DNA of 64,000 nucleotides from Corynebacterium minutissimum (GTDB lineage Bacteria; Actinomycetota; Actinomycetes; Mycobacteriales; Mycobacteriaceae): assembly GCF_000805675.1 (NCBI RefSeq), contig NZ_JSEF01000002.1, positions 1-64,000 of the forward strand. The letters run 5' to 3'. This document shows positions 24,801-33,762 of this stretch, one piece after another. Both the position numbers and the translations under genes were made by a program. The notes under the pieces are model-generated. The model saw only the letters and a program-made list of their open reading frames with translations. It ran no database searches and had not been told where the DNA came from. Positions within the stretch are counted from its first letter, which is position 1. Each line of letters starts with the position of its first letter.

Positions 24801-26076
24801 GCACGTTGCGGCCGTCGATGATGTGGCGGCGGGCAACCAGCTCGCCGGCGACGGCCGGGTCGAGGTCGCGGAATTCCTGCCACTCGGTGGCGAGGATGAC
24901 GAGTTCGGAGTCCTTGAGGGCGACGTCGGCAGTCGGCGCGTAGTTGAGGGTCGGGAACACCTTCTTGGCATTCTCCATGCCCTGCGGGTCGAATACCGTC
25001 ACAGCAGCGCCAGCGAGGGACAGCGAACCCGCCACAGACAGCGCCGGCGAATCGCGGACGTCGTCGGAGTTCGGCTTGAAGGCAGCGCCCAGGACGGTGA
25101 CGCGGTGGCCTAGGAGGGAGCCGTCGAAAGCCTGCTTAGCTAGGTCCACGACGCGATCGCGGCGGCGCATGTTGATGGCGTCGACCTCGCGCAGGAAGGT
25201 CAGGGCCTGGTCCGCACCCAGCTCACCGGCGCGCGCCATGAACGCGCGGATGTCCTTGGGCAGGCAGCCGCCGCCGAAGCCTAGGCCAGCGCCGAGGAAT
25301 TTGCGGCCGATGCGCTCGTCGTGTCCGATGGCGTCGGCAAGCTTGACGACGTCCGCCCCCGCAATCTCGCAGATTTCCGACACCGCGTTGATGAAAGAAA
25401 TCTTGGTGGCCAAAAAGGCGTTGGCAGAGACTTTGACCAGCTCGGCGGTCTGCAGGTCTGTGACGATGAACGGGGTATCCTGCGCCAGCGGCTGGGCATA
25501 AACCTCGCGGGCGATTTCTTCGGCACGACTCTCACCGCCGGCGAGCCCTGCCTCGCCGACGCCGAGAACGATGCGGTCTGGGGTGATGGTGTCCTTGACG
25601 GCGTAGCCCTCGCGGAGGAACTCCGGGTTCCAGGCGATTTCCACGCTGGTGCCCTCCGAGGCAAGCTCATTGGCCATCTGCTGGAGATCCGCCGCGGTGC
25701 CCACCGGGACGGTGGACTTGCCAAAGATGATGTGCTCGCCCTTCAAGCGCGGCACGAGCTCCGTGATAACGGATTTCACGTAGGTCAGGTCCGCGGCATA
25801 GGAACCGTGGGCCTGCGGCGTGCCGACGCCGAGGAAGTGCACGTTCGCGAACTCGGCGGCGTCGTCATAGCTGGTGGAAAAATCCAAGCGGCCGGCCTCG
25901 ATGTTGCGCTCGAGGACCTCCGGCAGGCCCGGCTCGTAGAACGGCACGCGGCTGTTCTTGAGAGCCTCAATCTTGTTTTCATCAACATCTACGCCGAGTA
26001 CCTCGTGGCCGAGCTCCGCCATACAGGCGGCGTGTGTCGCACCTAGGTAGCCGGTACCAATAACAGTCATACGCAT
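24730..26076 (-). CDS. ugd: UDP-glucose 6-dehydrogenase
   Basis: Oxidises UDP-glucose to UDP-glucuronate with two NAD. The 448-residue protein begins with the NAD-binding MRMTVIGTGYLGATHAACMA, has a middle helix with the NAFLATKISFINAVSEIC motif, and the catalytic cysteine in GFGGGCLPKDIRAF (about residues 267-280). The C-terminal UDP-binding domain contains VLGAAFKPNSDDVRDSPAL. Full length for the family. The product could feed wall polysaccharide or glucuronosyl-lipid synthesis. It overlaps the convergent YibE/F gene by 71 bases and lies 54 bases downstream of dcd, with the same orientation. Confidence 0.95.
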   Translation of the reverse strand: MRMTVIGTGYLGATHAACMAELGHEVLGVDVDENKIEALKNSRVPFYEPGLPEVLERNIEAGRLDFSTSYDDAAEFANVHFLGVGTPQAHGSYAADLTYVKSVITELVPRLKGEHIIFGKSTVPVGTAADLQQMANELASEGTSVEIAWNPEFLREGYAVKDTITPDRIVLGVGEAGLAGGESRAEEIAREVYAQPLAQDTPFIVTDLQTAELVKVSANAFLATKISFINAVSEICEIAGADVVKLADAIGHDERIGRKFLGAGLGFGGGCLPKDIRAFMARAGELGADQALTFLREVDAINMRRRDRVVDLAKQAFDGSLLGHRVTVLGAAFKPNSDDVRDSPALSVAGSLSLAGAAVTVFDPQGMENAKKVFPTLNYAPTADVALKDSELVILATEWQEFRDLDPAVAGELVARRHIIDGRNVLNVDAWRAAGWTVDALGRVLPAS

Positions 26077-26130
26077 AACCGGCTATTTTAGGCGCTGTAA
26101 TGCCGGCTCGCCCGGCGAGATGCGGATTGT

Positions 26131-26703
26131 TTAACGGAAGTTCAGATAGGACTTCGACGGTGTTGGCCCGCGCTGGCCCTGGTACTTCGAGCCGAGCACG
26201 CCGGAACCGTACGGTGCCTCCGCCGGCGAGGACATCTTAAAGATGGCCAGCTGGCCCACCTTCATCCCCGGCCACAGGGTAATGGGCAGGTTCGCAGTGT
26301 TGGACAGCTCCAGGGTGATGTGGCCGGAAAAACCCGGGTCAATAAAGCCCGCCGTGGAGTGTGTGAGCAGACCCAGACGGCCCAGGGAGGACTTGCCCTC
26401 CAAGCGGCCTGCCAGGTTGGCCGGCAGGGTGAACTTTTCCAACGTGGCGCCCAGCACGAACTCACCTGGGTGCAGCACGAAGGCATCGCCGTCCGCGACC
26501 TCCACCTCGCTGGTGAGATCCGGCATCTCCTGCTTGGGGTCGATATGCGTGTAGCGCGAGTTATTAAACACGCGGAAGAACTTGTCGAGGCGCACGTCGA
26601 TGGAGGACGGCTGGACCATCTCGGCGTCGTAAGGCTCGATGCTCAAAGCATCAGGACCTTCGGAGGCGATGGCGGCACGAATGTCACGATCAGAAAGAAG
26701 CAC
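26131..26703 (-). CDS. dcd: dCTP deaminase (possibly bifunctional with dUTPase activity)
   Basis: Makes dUMP or dUTP for thymidylate synthesis. I start at GTG 26703 ([16 protein letters not shown]), giving 190 residues, the family length. The in-frame start at 26733 would add an unconserved lead. Motifs include [40 protein letters not shown] (substrate and active site with the serine and glutamate region) and the C-terminal [11 protein letters not shown] lid. The M. tuberculosis relative deaminates dCTP and also hydrolyses the triphosphate, which is plausible here too. Confidence 0.93.
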   Translation of the reverse strand: MLLSDRDIRAAIASEGPDALSIEPYDAEMVQPSSIDVRLDKFFRVFNNSRYTHIDPKQEMPDLTSEVEVADGDAFVLHPGEFVLGATLEKFTLPANLAGRLEGKSSLGRLGLLTHSTAGFIDPGFSGHITLELSNTANLPITLWPGMKVGQLAIFKMSSPAEAPYGSGVLGSKYQGQRGPTPSKSYLNFR

Positions 26704-26808
26704 GGCTATCAGTCTACGCGGCCACGACCCCACTCCCCTCCTACAGGGCCATTTGCGGGCGCGCGCCGTGGCGGTGCTAAGCTTTCATGAGTGCATAACT
26801 TGCATTGT

Positions 26809-26882
26809 GCCGACGTAGTTTAATGGTAGAACTGCAGCTTCCCAAGCTGCTGGCGCGGGTTCGATTCCCGTCGTCGGCTCCA
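26809..26882 (+). tRNA. tRNA-Gly (anticodon CCC)
   Basis: Acceptor arms GCCGACG (26809-26815) and CGTCGGC (26872-26878) pair perfectly, with discriminator T and an encoded CCA. The anticodon stem GCAGC/GCTGC encloses loop TTCCCAA, anticodon CCC for GGG codons. The T-arm GCGGGTTCGATTCCCGT is normal. The pilus region begins just downstream, so the gene could be an integration point. Confidence 0.95.
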
Positions 26883-26929
26883 CTTATTTTCCCAGTTCAT
26901 GGACTAATTTCATACCTACAGGATGGACC

Positions 26930-27119
26930 ATGACAGCCCCTATCTTCACGCCCAAAACCACAGCGGATCTTCGCGCTGAGTGTGAGCATCTACTCCAAGA
27001 GCTTGCGCCCCCGCACAATCGATGAATTCCGCGAACTGCGCGCGATTGATCAAATCTTAACCATCGATGAGGCCACTCTGAATCGGTGTGAAGCCTTGTG
27101 CTTCGTTATCGGTGGCTAG
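26930..27119 (+). pseudogene. Small frameshifted gene of unknown function
   Basis: The ATG at 26930 opens MTAPIFTPKTTADLRAEC and runs on to HLLQELAPP, stopping after 32 codons. One base shifted, the reading continues as RTIDEFRELRAIDQILTID to a TAG at 27117-27119. The joint falls in a run of five C (27008-27012); four C would give one 62-residue protein. The coding look on both sides suggests a real gene broken by a single inserted C, or phase-switched at that run. I do not recognise the family; it may be a helical regulator or antitoxin-like protein. Confidence 0.5.
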
Positions 27120-27239
27120 ACACAGATACGATTTCTTTTAGATCTGCTTCTTCCCTAGTCTGAGGTTCTAAGAATCTCTTAAAACGCCCCACGTCAACTC
27201 AGGGGCGTGCGGCAACAGACCCCACACAGGCAGGACACA

Positions 27240-28169
27240 ATGGGCAAGCACGAACCAGCGGGAATCACCGACGCAGCCAAGAAAAAAGGCACCAACCACA
27301 ACGCCATCATCGCGTTGATCCTGATTCTCGTCGGACTTGGCGTCCTGCTCTACCCCGTCGTTGCCACGCAATGGAATAACTACAACCAGTCCCGCGCCGC
27401 GGAGGAGTACGCGAAGCTCGAAAAGCAAGCCCCGCCTGAGGTTCTGCACACAGCGTGGGACGAGGCGCAGTCCTACAACGCACAGCTGGGCCAAATCAGC
27501 GTAGGCGACGCATGGACCACCACCGATGACGAAGACTCCCCCGAGTACCAGCGCTACCGCCAATACCTGTCTGTGTTGTCCGAGACCGATGCGATGGGCC
27601 GCATCGTTATCCCTTCGATCGATTCCGATCTGCCCATTTATCACGGCACTTCAGAAAAGGTGCTCTCCCGCGGCGCTGGCCACCTCTACGGCACGGACCT
27701 ACCTGTCGGCGGCGTAGGTGAGGGCGAGGGTCGGCACGCAGCACTTTCCGCCCACACAGGCCTACAAAATGCCACGCTGTGGGACAACCTCACCAAGGTC
27801 AAGAAGGGGGATGCCTTCTACATCGCCGCCGGCGGCGAGAAGCTCAAGTACGAGGTGCACGATATTCGAGTCGTCGAGCCTGCGGACACCAGCTCGCTCC
27901 ACCGCGTACCTGGCCAGGACATCGTTACGCTCATTACCTGTACCCCCTACGGTGTTAACACCCACCGCTTGCTCGTCACCGGCCACCGAGTGCCGATGGA
28001 TCCGAAAGACGAAGCCGCATTCAACAGCTCGGGTGTGCACTGGCAGTGGTGGATGTGGGCCATTCTGGCTGCCGCAGCCATCATCGTGCTTCTACTCATC
28101 TACTGGTGGCGCAAATATGTCAGCAACGCTAAGGACGCTGTGCTTGACGACGACCCGCAGGACTCCTAA
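27240..28169 (+). CDS. Class C (pilin-polymerising) sortase
   Basis: A 309-residue transpeptidase with an N-terminal membrane segment (about 21-42) and a C-terminal one followed by a charged tail. The catalytic residues are His172 (SAHTGL), Cys234 (TLITCTPYG) and Arg243 (THRLLVTG). Class C sortases carry a lid with a DPW/DPF motif; here the matching place reads Asp90-Ala-Trp. It should join pilin subunits of the convergent operon. I use the ATG at 27240; a GTG at 27207 in frame is less convincing. A hairpin terminator follows the stop. Confidence 0.9.
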   Translation: MGKHEPAGITDAAKKKGTNHNAIIALILILVGLGVLLYPVVATQWNNYNQSRAAEEYAKLEKQAPPEVLHTAWDEAQSYNAQLGQISVGDAWTTTDDEDSPEYQRYRQYLSVLSETDAMGRIVIPSIDSDLPIYHGTSEKVLSRGAGHLYGTDLPVGGVGEGEGRHAALSAHTGLQNATLWDNLTKVKKGDAFYIAAGGEKLKYEVHDIRVVEPADTSSLHRVPGQDIVTLITCTPYGVNTHRLLVTGHRVPMDPKDEAAFNSSGVHWQWWMWAILAAAAIIVLLLIYWWRKYVSNAKDAVLDDDPQDS

Positions 28170-28190
28170 CCGACAATGAATATGCAATAA

Positions 28191-28231
28191 GACCCGCCCT
28201 TCCCTGGTTGTTGGAAAAGCGGGCCTTTTCT
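28191..28231. terminator. Bidirectional hairpin terminator of the pilus locus
   Basis: Arms around CCCGC (28193-28197) and GCGGG (28219-28223), extended by TTCC/GGAA pairing, are followed on the plus strand by CCTTTTCT and on the minus strand by TCTTATT. It separates the sortase gene from the convergent tip pilin gene. Confidence 0.65.
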
Positions 28232-28254
28232 AAAAGTAGCTGCAAGCGCTGGTT

Positions 28255-31200
28255 CTATGCCGGGCGACGTCGCAAAGCAAGGCACCCTGCCGCGATAATC
28301 GCGGCCCCAGCGAGAGCCCACAGGCCCACGCCCTCACCACCGGTCTTGGGCAGCGTGCCCTTGGTGATATCAGCGACCTGAAGGACGCCAATCTTCTTCA
28401 CACAATTGTCAGCGGTGTCGGACTCAGCGCACCTATTACTGGTGATCGCGGTTCCTCCGGAGAGCACCTTGATGACTGCATTGCCATTCTGATCCCACTC
28501 CGTCGAGAACTTGATCGGCGCGGGCAGCAGGTTATAGCCGTTCGGCGCCTTGGTCTCGATGAGGTAATAAACGCCAGGGGCGTCCAAACCTTCGAGCTTC
28601 ACACGGCCCTTGGTGGTGGTCGTGGACTGCTTCACCACGGGGTTCGCATCAGTGTTGACGGTGCCATCCGCGTTGAGCTTCAAGTTCCCGTCAGCGTCAC
28701 CGCGGTGGACTGTGAACTGCGCGCCATCGAGCAACCCCTCAGTTTGGATCTTGTCCGGGTTATCCGGGTTATAGCTCGCCTTTTCGAGCAGGACGTCCAT
28801 CGTTTCCTTGGTCTCCAGTGGGATACAGTCAGTATCCTTCCAGCCACCCATTTCTGCCTCATTCATGAGGCCAAATTTAGGCTCGTGCAGGCCACCCTTG
28901 GTGTAGCAGCGGGTGTTTCCTGAAGGTTGGCTCGGGTAACCGGCTGGGACGGAGGTGCTGTCCAGTTTTGAACGATCCAGCTTGAAGCGCACCGTTACCT
29001 CGTAGACGTGCTGCCCAGTGCTTCCGTCAACACCCTTGGGTTTAATGATCTTCGGAGTGTCATTCTTGTTGAGCTCAAAGGGGCCGGCACCTTGGTACGC
29101 ACGCGGCTGGCTGGTCTTGTTGAACTCGTCCTTGAATACCACGGAGGCGCCAGTAACTGTAGCAGCACCAACGAACTTCGGGGTGTCCGTAAGCTTGCCG
29201 TAGATCACTTCGTTGGTGTCGAAGCCAGGCGCGTCCGGTGCCTCAACTACGACGTTGTACTTCGCGGTGTATTCGTTCGCCGCACCCGGAACGGGCTGCG
29301 GTTTGCTGTCGACAGCAACCTTATTGAAACAGGCTTCAGTAGCGACGTTGTCATCTTCAGCCGGACTCGATTCCCCGTCCGTGGCCTGGAAGGCCACCTT
29401 GTTGGGACTACACACCGTCTTGAGGTTGCCGTTCTCATCTTTTCGCACCGGCGCAGAGACGACGTACTCTACCTTCGCGTGTCCGGGAAGAGTACCCACG
29501 TAACCCTTCATGTACCCCACCTCACCACTTGTGGCTGACGGCACGTCCATCCCGGCGTAAATGCCGCTCTCAGGTTTGATCTCATTGGACCCCGGACCAC
29601 GGCCGTTGACCACGGTAGATCCCGGACCAAAGCCCTCAAACTTTGCCTTGGGGTCGGTAGCGTTCACACCATAGTGAGTATCCGTTGGTAGGTACTCCCA
29701 GAATGTGCCGCCCGAACTGGTGTTATCCGTGGTGTTTTCCAGGGAGATGGTCCAGAAAGTACGCACTTCACCGTTTACTATCTTGGTCTCGGAGCGTTGC
29801 TTCTTCACCGCAATGTTTGATTGCAGCGCTGGCGGCGGCGGAACTAGGTCGGAGGCCGCGTCCGTGTTAAATGAAGCAGGCAGGTTGTTCATTATGTTGA
29901 CCAACTCGAACGTCGGACTACCGGAATCCGGATTACTGATTTTCAACTCAAAGCCCAGCTGATTCGCATTCGCACTACCCGAGCCAAAACCCAGGTTTCC
30001 ATTGGAGTAGGTCCACGCCTTGCCCCAAGAAGCAGAGGGGTTCGAGATCTTGCGCCCATCCAAGGTCTTGATTTCGGTGAGATCCCAGGTCGTGATTTTG
30101 CCGGTCTGTGTGTCAATGCGTTCGAGGATAAGCTTATCGACTGCCTTTGCCCTACTCTGGAAACCCCACATATACTTCTGGGCTTGCGGGAGCACCGCCC
30201 AGTCCTCCGAGTAGGACACCTGGTTTCCTAGCACGCGTTGAGCCGTGACTTTGTCGACGTCGACCTTATAAAGGTGACGGCTACCAGAAGTGGACGTGTT
30301 GCCCACAAAGAATCCCTCGCTGGTATAGACACCTGCGTTGAGCAGGTCGCGGTCTCCCTCAGTTTCGAATGGCGTACCGCTGCTTCCAGCTTTGAGGAGC
30401 GGACCAAGGTTGTGCACCTCACCAGTAGCCGGATTGATCTGCAGGAGATTTCCTGCCGGGTAGCAGGGATCACCATTTTCGCCGCGAATCTGGCTTACCG
30501 CATAAAGCCAGTTATCACTCGAATCAAAGGCTAGAGCATTGTACACCCAGGGAGTGGGCTCTCCCACCTGGCGAAAGTCTCGGCCTTGATTTACTTGCCG
30601 GCTCAGGATAGAAGTATCTCGGCGACGATCCTTTGGTTCACTGGTTACGACATAGACTGGGCTACCGTCGGTATACTCCTCGGCAGTCAGCTTACGCGGT
30701 GGTTGTCTAGGTTCGACTTTTGTGTCGCCTTTACACTTTTCCGGCTCTGGCACGGTAAAAGAGGCTGTAAACTCCGTATTAGCCGGTCCACGATGAACAC
30801 CCTTGAACTGAATCTGGGCGTTACCGCCGATAGTGATCTGTGGGAGGGTGACTTGGTATTCCTTAGCACTGATCTTCTTATAGGTTGCCTTGGCCTCGTA
30901 CCAGCCGCCATTAGCACCGGTGTAATAGATCGTCAGGTCCTCAGGGTTAGTCGATAAATTACTGTTAACGCTGGATTTGAGGGTAACCACCGTGCCTTGC
31001 GGAATGGACAGCTGGCCACCAAAAAGCTCACCGGACGGAATCTTAAAGTTCGGGATATAGCGGCTTCCCTTAAGCACGTAACCATCGTTTTGCATCGTGA
31101 TGGTTCGGTCGCCTGCAGCGTACGGGGTAATGTTCGGTGCTGCCATCAGGCGAGCTGGAGCCTCGTCTACGTCAGCAATTTCCAGCGGCTCAGTCACTTC

Positions 31201-31764
31201 CGAAGGAGCTTCTGAGGTTTCGCTGGATTCCGTTGAAGATGTGCTGGTAGTCTCCTCGGCTACGCCACGCGCATCGACGGCCATCCCACTCACTTCGGAA
31301 TCCTCTACGACCGCTGGGATCTTCAATGAGAAAGCTGCTCCCGCTGGCACGTCAGTAGAAAGGCCAGTGATTCGGAAAGTCACTGAAGAGCTGGTCGATT
31401 TTACAACGAGGTTGTCTCCTTCGCGGACGGGGATCACTTCGCCGTCGATAGTCAGTGTGTAGGCCGAGCCGTCGAACTCTAGTCCTGCAGTCTCAACAGT
31501 GAACTCCAAGTCCTCCACGGTTCCGGCGTCAATAACGTGGCCTTCAAACGTTGCGGAGTCGCCAGCAGTCAGGCTCAGCTGGTCTGCGGAATCGAGCTTG
31601 GTGCGCAGGGTTGTGGTTTGTGCTTCAGCGACAGCACCAATGATGCCGGGCAGAGCAGCCGGTGCAGCAACGCTAAAAATGAGGGCCAGCGCCGCAATGA
31701 ACGCCGCTAAGACGCGCCAGCGGTACACTACCGGCTCGGCCGGGTGAGTATCTGTCCAGGACAT
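28255..31764 (-). CDS. Large LPXTG surface protein, putative pilus tip pilin (SpaF/SpaG-like)
   Basis: A 1169-residue exported protein with a signal peptide cleaved near residue 48 (AVAEA). A Ser/Thr/Glu-rich stretch comes next. A central domain resembles DUF6923 beta-propeller sequences (VYNALAFDSSDNWLYAVS), followed by DUF11-like beta domains and, near the end, a SpaA-type prealbumin domain with the E-box YYLIETKAPNGY (about 1066). The sorting signal LPKTGG (about 1138), a hydrophobic helix and RRRPA close it. No von Willebrand A domain with MIDAS was seen. Size, position at the end of the operon and TAATG coupling to the base pilin suggest the tip adhesin. Confidence 0.85.
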   Translation of the reverse strand: MSWTDTHPAEPVVYRWRVLAAFIAALALIFSVAAPAALPGIIGAVAEAQTTTLRTKLDSADQLSLTAGDSATFEGHVIDAGTVEDLEFTVETAGLEFDGSAYTLTIDGEVIPVREGDNLVVKSTSSSVTFRITGLSTDVPAGAAFSLKIPAVVEDSEVSGMAVDARGVAEETTSTSSTESSETSEAPSEVTEPLEIADVDEAPARLMAAPNITPYAAGDRTITMQNDGYVLKGSRYIPNFKIPSGELFGGQLSIPQGTVVTLKSSVNSNLSTNPEDLTIYYTGANGGWYEAKATYKKISAKEYQVTLPQITIGGNAQIQFKGVHRGPANTEFTASFTVPEPEKCKGDTKVEPRQPPRKLTAEEYTDGSPVYVVTSEPKDRRRDTSILSRQVNQGRDFRQVGEPTPWVYNALAFDSSDNWLYAVSQIRGENGDPCYPAGNLLQINPATGEVHNLGPLLKAGSSGTPFETEGDRDLLNAGVYTSEGFFVGNTSTSGSRHLYKVDVDKVTAQRVLGNQVSYSEDWAVLPQAQKYMWGFQSRAKAVDKLILERIDTQTGKITTWDLTEIKTLDGRKISNPSASWGKAWTYSNGNLGFGSGSANANQLGFELKISNPDSGSPTFELVNIMNNLPASFNTDAASDLVPPPPALQSNIAVKKQRSETKIVNGEVRTFWTISLENTTDNTSSGGTFWEYLPTDTHYGVNATDPKAKFEGFGPGSTVVNGRGPGSNEIKPESGIYAGMDVPSATSGEVGYMKGYVGTLPGHAKVEYVVSAPVRKDENGNLKTVCSPNKVAFQATDGESSPAEDDNVATEACFNKVAVDSKPQPVPGAANEYTAKYNVVVEAPDAPGFDTNEVIYGKLTDTPKFVGAATVTGASVVFKDEFNKTSQPRAYQGAGPFELNKNDTPKIIKPKGVDGSTGQHVYEVTVRFKLDRSKLDSTSVPAGYPSQPSGNTRCYTKGGLHEPKFGLMNEAEMGGWKDTDCIPLETKETMDVLLEKASYNPDNPDKIQTEGLLDGAQFTVHRGDADGNLKLNADGTVNTDANPVVKQSTTTTKGRVKLEGLDAPGVYYLIETKAPNGYNLLPAPIKFSTEWDQNGNAVIKVLSGGTAITSNRCAESDTADNCVKKIGVLQVADITKGTLPKTGGEGVGLWALAGAAIIAAGCLALRRRPA

Positions 31765-32657
31765 TAGCGTCCCTCGCTTTCTGAATTCTTCCTGCGGCTA
31801 GAGGCAATCATCACAAATCCAGTGGCAATCAACGCCAACGCTGCGGCCACCACACCGAGTACTTCTGCGCCGGTCATTGCCAATGAGCCGCCATTCCCTT
31901 GCGAACGGTTCGGGGAATCTGAAGTTGTGTTTGTACCAGATTCCGGGTTGTTAGGTGGCGTTGTCCCAGGCTCGTGCGGAGTCTCTCCTGGCTTCGTCGG
32001 TGGTACCGGGGGAATCAACGGAGGGAACACCGGCGGAAACTTTGGCGTTGTCCGCGGAGTACTCGAGGTTGTCGATGGAGTATTCGGGGTTGTCGGGGCC
32101 GTGGGGGTCGTCGGCGTTTCACCCGGTTTGTGGGTCTTGGCCACAATCACTCCTGGTACTGGTTTCGGGTTATCTACCACCGTGTGGAATGGAACCGCCA
32201 CCACAAACGGGTTTATCTCTCGGTAGGAATCATCCGGCGCTGTAGACGTCACCACATAGAAGCCATGAGCTAGACCATCAAACGTCACCTCGCCATTGGC
32301 ATTGGTGACCAGATCCACGTGCACATCGGTGCGCCAATCACGAACCTCGTCGAGATTCGCGTTCCGTACGCGGGCTGCGTCGTCAGCGTTGGTCGGGTCC
32401 AAGCCGGCAAGCCGGTCCAGATGAATTGTGACACCTTGGATTTTTCCCGAGGGCGCCTGGCCATCGTCGTTGGGATTGCCTTGTGTCAGCCGGATTGTCA
32501 CTGTATCCGTAGCCGAAGTGCGTTCGGCACCAGTGGACTGCTGCCCGGCAACCTGCACCGCTTCTGCAGCAACCACGCCCGGCCCTGCGAACGAAACCGC
32601 ACACGCTACTCCGACGGAAACCACTCGGGCCGACCATGCATTTGTCAACCTCTTCAT
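31764..32657 (-). CDS. Minor (base) pilin with LAMTG sorting signal (SpaB/SpaE-like)
   Basis: A 297-residue protein. ATG 32657 starts after GGGAG and AAGG, which overlap the sortase stop; the longer frame upstream lies within the sortase gene. The signal peptide ends near AVVAAEA. A small pilin domain (about 40-165) shares the GEVTFDGLAHGFYVV and INPFVVAVPF patterns of SpaB/SpaE. A Pro/Thr-rich wall-spanning stalk (about 170-255) follows, then LAMTG, a hydrophobic helix and SSRRK. SpaB-type base pilins of C. diphtheriae carry LAFTG, so the unusual signal fits a base pilin handed to a housekeeping sortase. Confidence 0.85.
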   Translation of the reverse strand: MKRLTNAWSARVVSVGVACAVSFAGPGVVAAEAVQVAGQQSTGAERTSATDTVTIRLTQGNPNDDGQAPSGKIQGVTIHLDRLAGLDPTNADDAARVRNANLDEVRDWRTDVHVDLVTNANGEVTFDGLAHGFYVVTSTAPDDSYREINPFVVAVPFHTVVDNPKPVPGVIVAKTHKPGETPTTPTAPTTPNTPSTTSSTPRTTPKFPPVFPPLIPPVPPTKPGETPHEPGTTPPNNPESGTNTTSDSPNRSQGNGGSLAMTGAEVLGVVAAALALIATGFVMIASSRRKNSESEGR

Positions 32658-32661
32658 CGCC

Positions 32662-33546
32662 TTACTCCCGCACGCTACTTTCCTTATTAATAACTTCTTG
32701 CACCCCGGTAGCCGCCTTCTGGCGACGCAGCCACCACACCAGCCAACACCCAATGACAATCACCGCAGCCAACAGCGCGTACATCCACCATTGCCAGCCC
32801 GGACCATGGGAGTTTTCAAACACCGACTCTTCCCCAGGCTCCATAGGAACCTGATGGCCACGCACCAGCAAGCGATGCGTGTTGATCCCGTACGGAGTGC
32901 ACGTAATCAGCGTGACGTAGTCCTGATCGGCGACTGGCCGTAGGCCATCAACTTCACTCGGCAGAACCACTTGAATGCTGTCGACGACGTACTTCAATTT
33001 GTGGCCAGCAACCTGGATGTAGAACACATCTCCCTCGGTGGCAGAGTCGAGGTGATCAAACATCGTTGAATTCGCCAGGCCCGTATGCCCCGTGATGACG
33101 GAATGAGTTCCTGGTCCGCCTACCGGCAAATCAGAGCCATATAAATGTCCTAGTCCACGCTGCAGTGTCTTATCCGCGGTGCCATGAAACACCGGCAGAT
33201 CAACGTCTACGGCTGGGAAGACAAGGCGAGCCATCGCTTCGGTCTCACCCAACTGTTCCAGGTAAGCCTCATAATCGGGATTATCCACACCGATACGGTT
33301 CAGCCACGGATCCAAGATCGGACCCGAAGTCTGCTCCTCGTTGTACGCATGCGCAGCATCCCATACGGAGTCCTGCACCTGCGCCGGTGTCTCTTTGTCC
33401 AGTCGCGCATACTCTTGCGCCACCCGTGAGGCATTCCAGTTGTTCCAGGCGGTCGAGACCACTGGGTACAGCATCACCAACAACCCGACGACAACGATTA
33501 CCGCCGGAAGAGCTAAGCCTCCACGGCGCCTGTGCCGCCGGCCCAT
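32662..33546 (-). CDS. Class C sortase within the pilus operon
   Basis: A 294-residue sortase with a basic N-terminus (RRHRRR), a membrane segment (about 12-31), the lid motif Asp79-Pro-Trp81, catalytic His154 (GHTGL), Cys216 (TLITCTPYG) and Arg225, and a second membrane helix near the C-terminus. The canonical DPW lid contrasts with the DAW of the other sortase at 27240. The start is uncertain: ATG 33546 is used, while GTG 33561 and TTG 33570 are in frame. It lies between the shaft and base pilin genes, the usual place for SrtC/SrtE-type enzymes. Confidence 0.9.
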   Translation of the reverse strand: MGRRHRRRGGLALPAVIVVVGLLVMLYPVVSTAWNNWNASRVAQEYARLDKETPAQVQDSVWDAAHAYNEEQTSGPILDPWLNRIGVDNPDYEAYLEQLGETEAMARLVFPAVDVDLPVFHGTADKTLQRGLGHLYGSDLPVGGPGTHSVITGHTGLANSTMFDHLDSATEGDVFYIQVAGHKLKYVVDSIQVVLPSEVDGLRPVADQDYVTLITCTPYGINTHRLLVRGHQVPMEPGEESVFENSHGPGWQWWMYALLAAVIVIGCWLVWWLRRQKAATGVQEVINKESSVRE

Positions 33547-33679
33547 TTCCTGGCCTACCACCGAAGTCAACGACCCGCACCACCCAAAACAATGCCCACG
33601 CGCTAGCGCAGCGCGACCGGGATTACAACGAAAGAGAAAGATAGGAACCGGAATCTACGCCTAGTCCAGTCCCCTCATT

Positions 33680-33741
33680 GGGTCGGGCTGCCTACCTTGG
33701 CTACCCGACCCGCAGCGCAGACCACCATGGACAGTCTGCGC
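33680..33741 (-). terminator. Two successive hairpins between shaft pilin and sortase genes
   Basis: One hairpin has 8-base arms GCGCAGAC (33715-33722) and GTCTGCGC (33734-33741); the other has GGGTCGGG (33680-33687) and CCCGACCC (33704-33711). Both follow the pilin stop within 85 bases and neither has a strong T tract. They probably act as partial terminators or RNA-stabilising ends that keep shaft pilin mRNA in excess. Confidence 0.6.
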
Positions 33742-33762
33742 CACCGGAACTACGCCCGGCTA

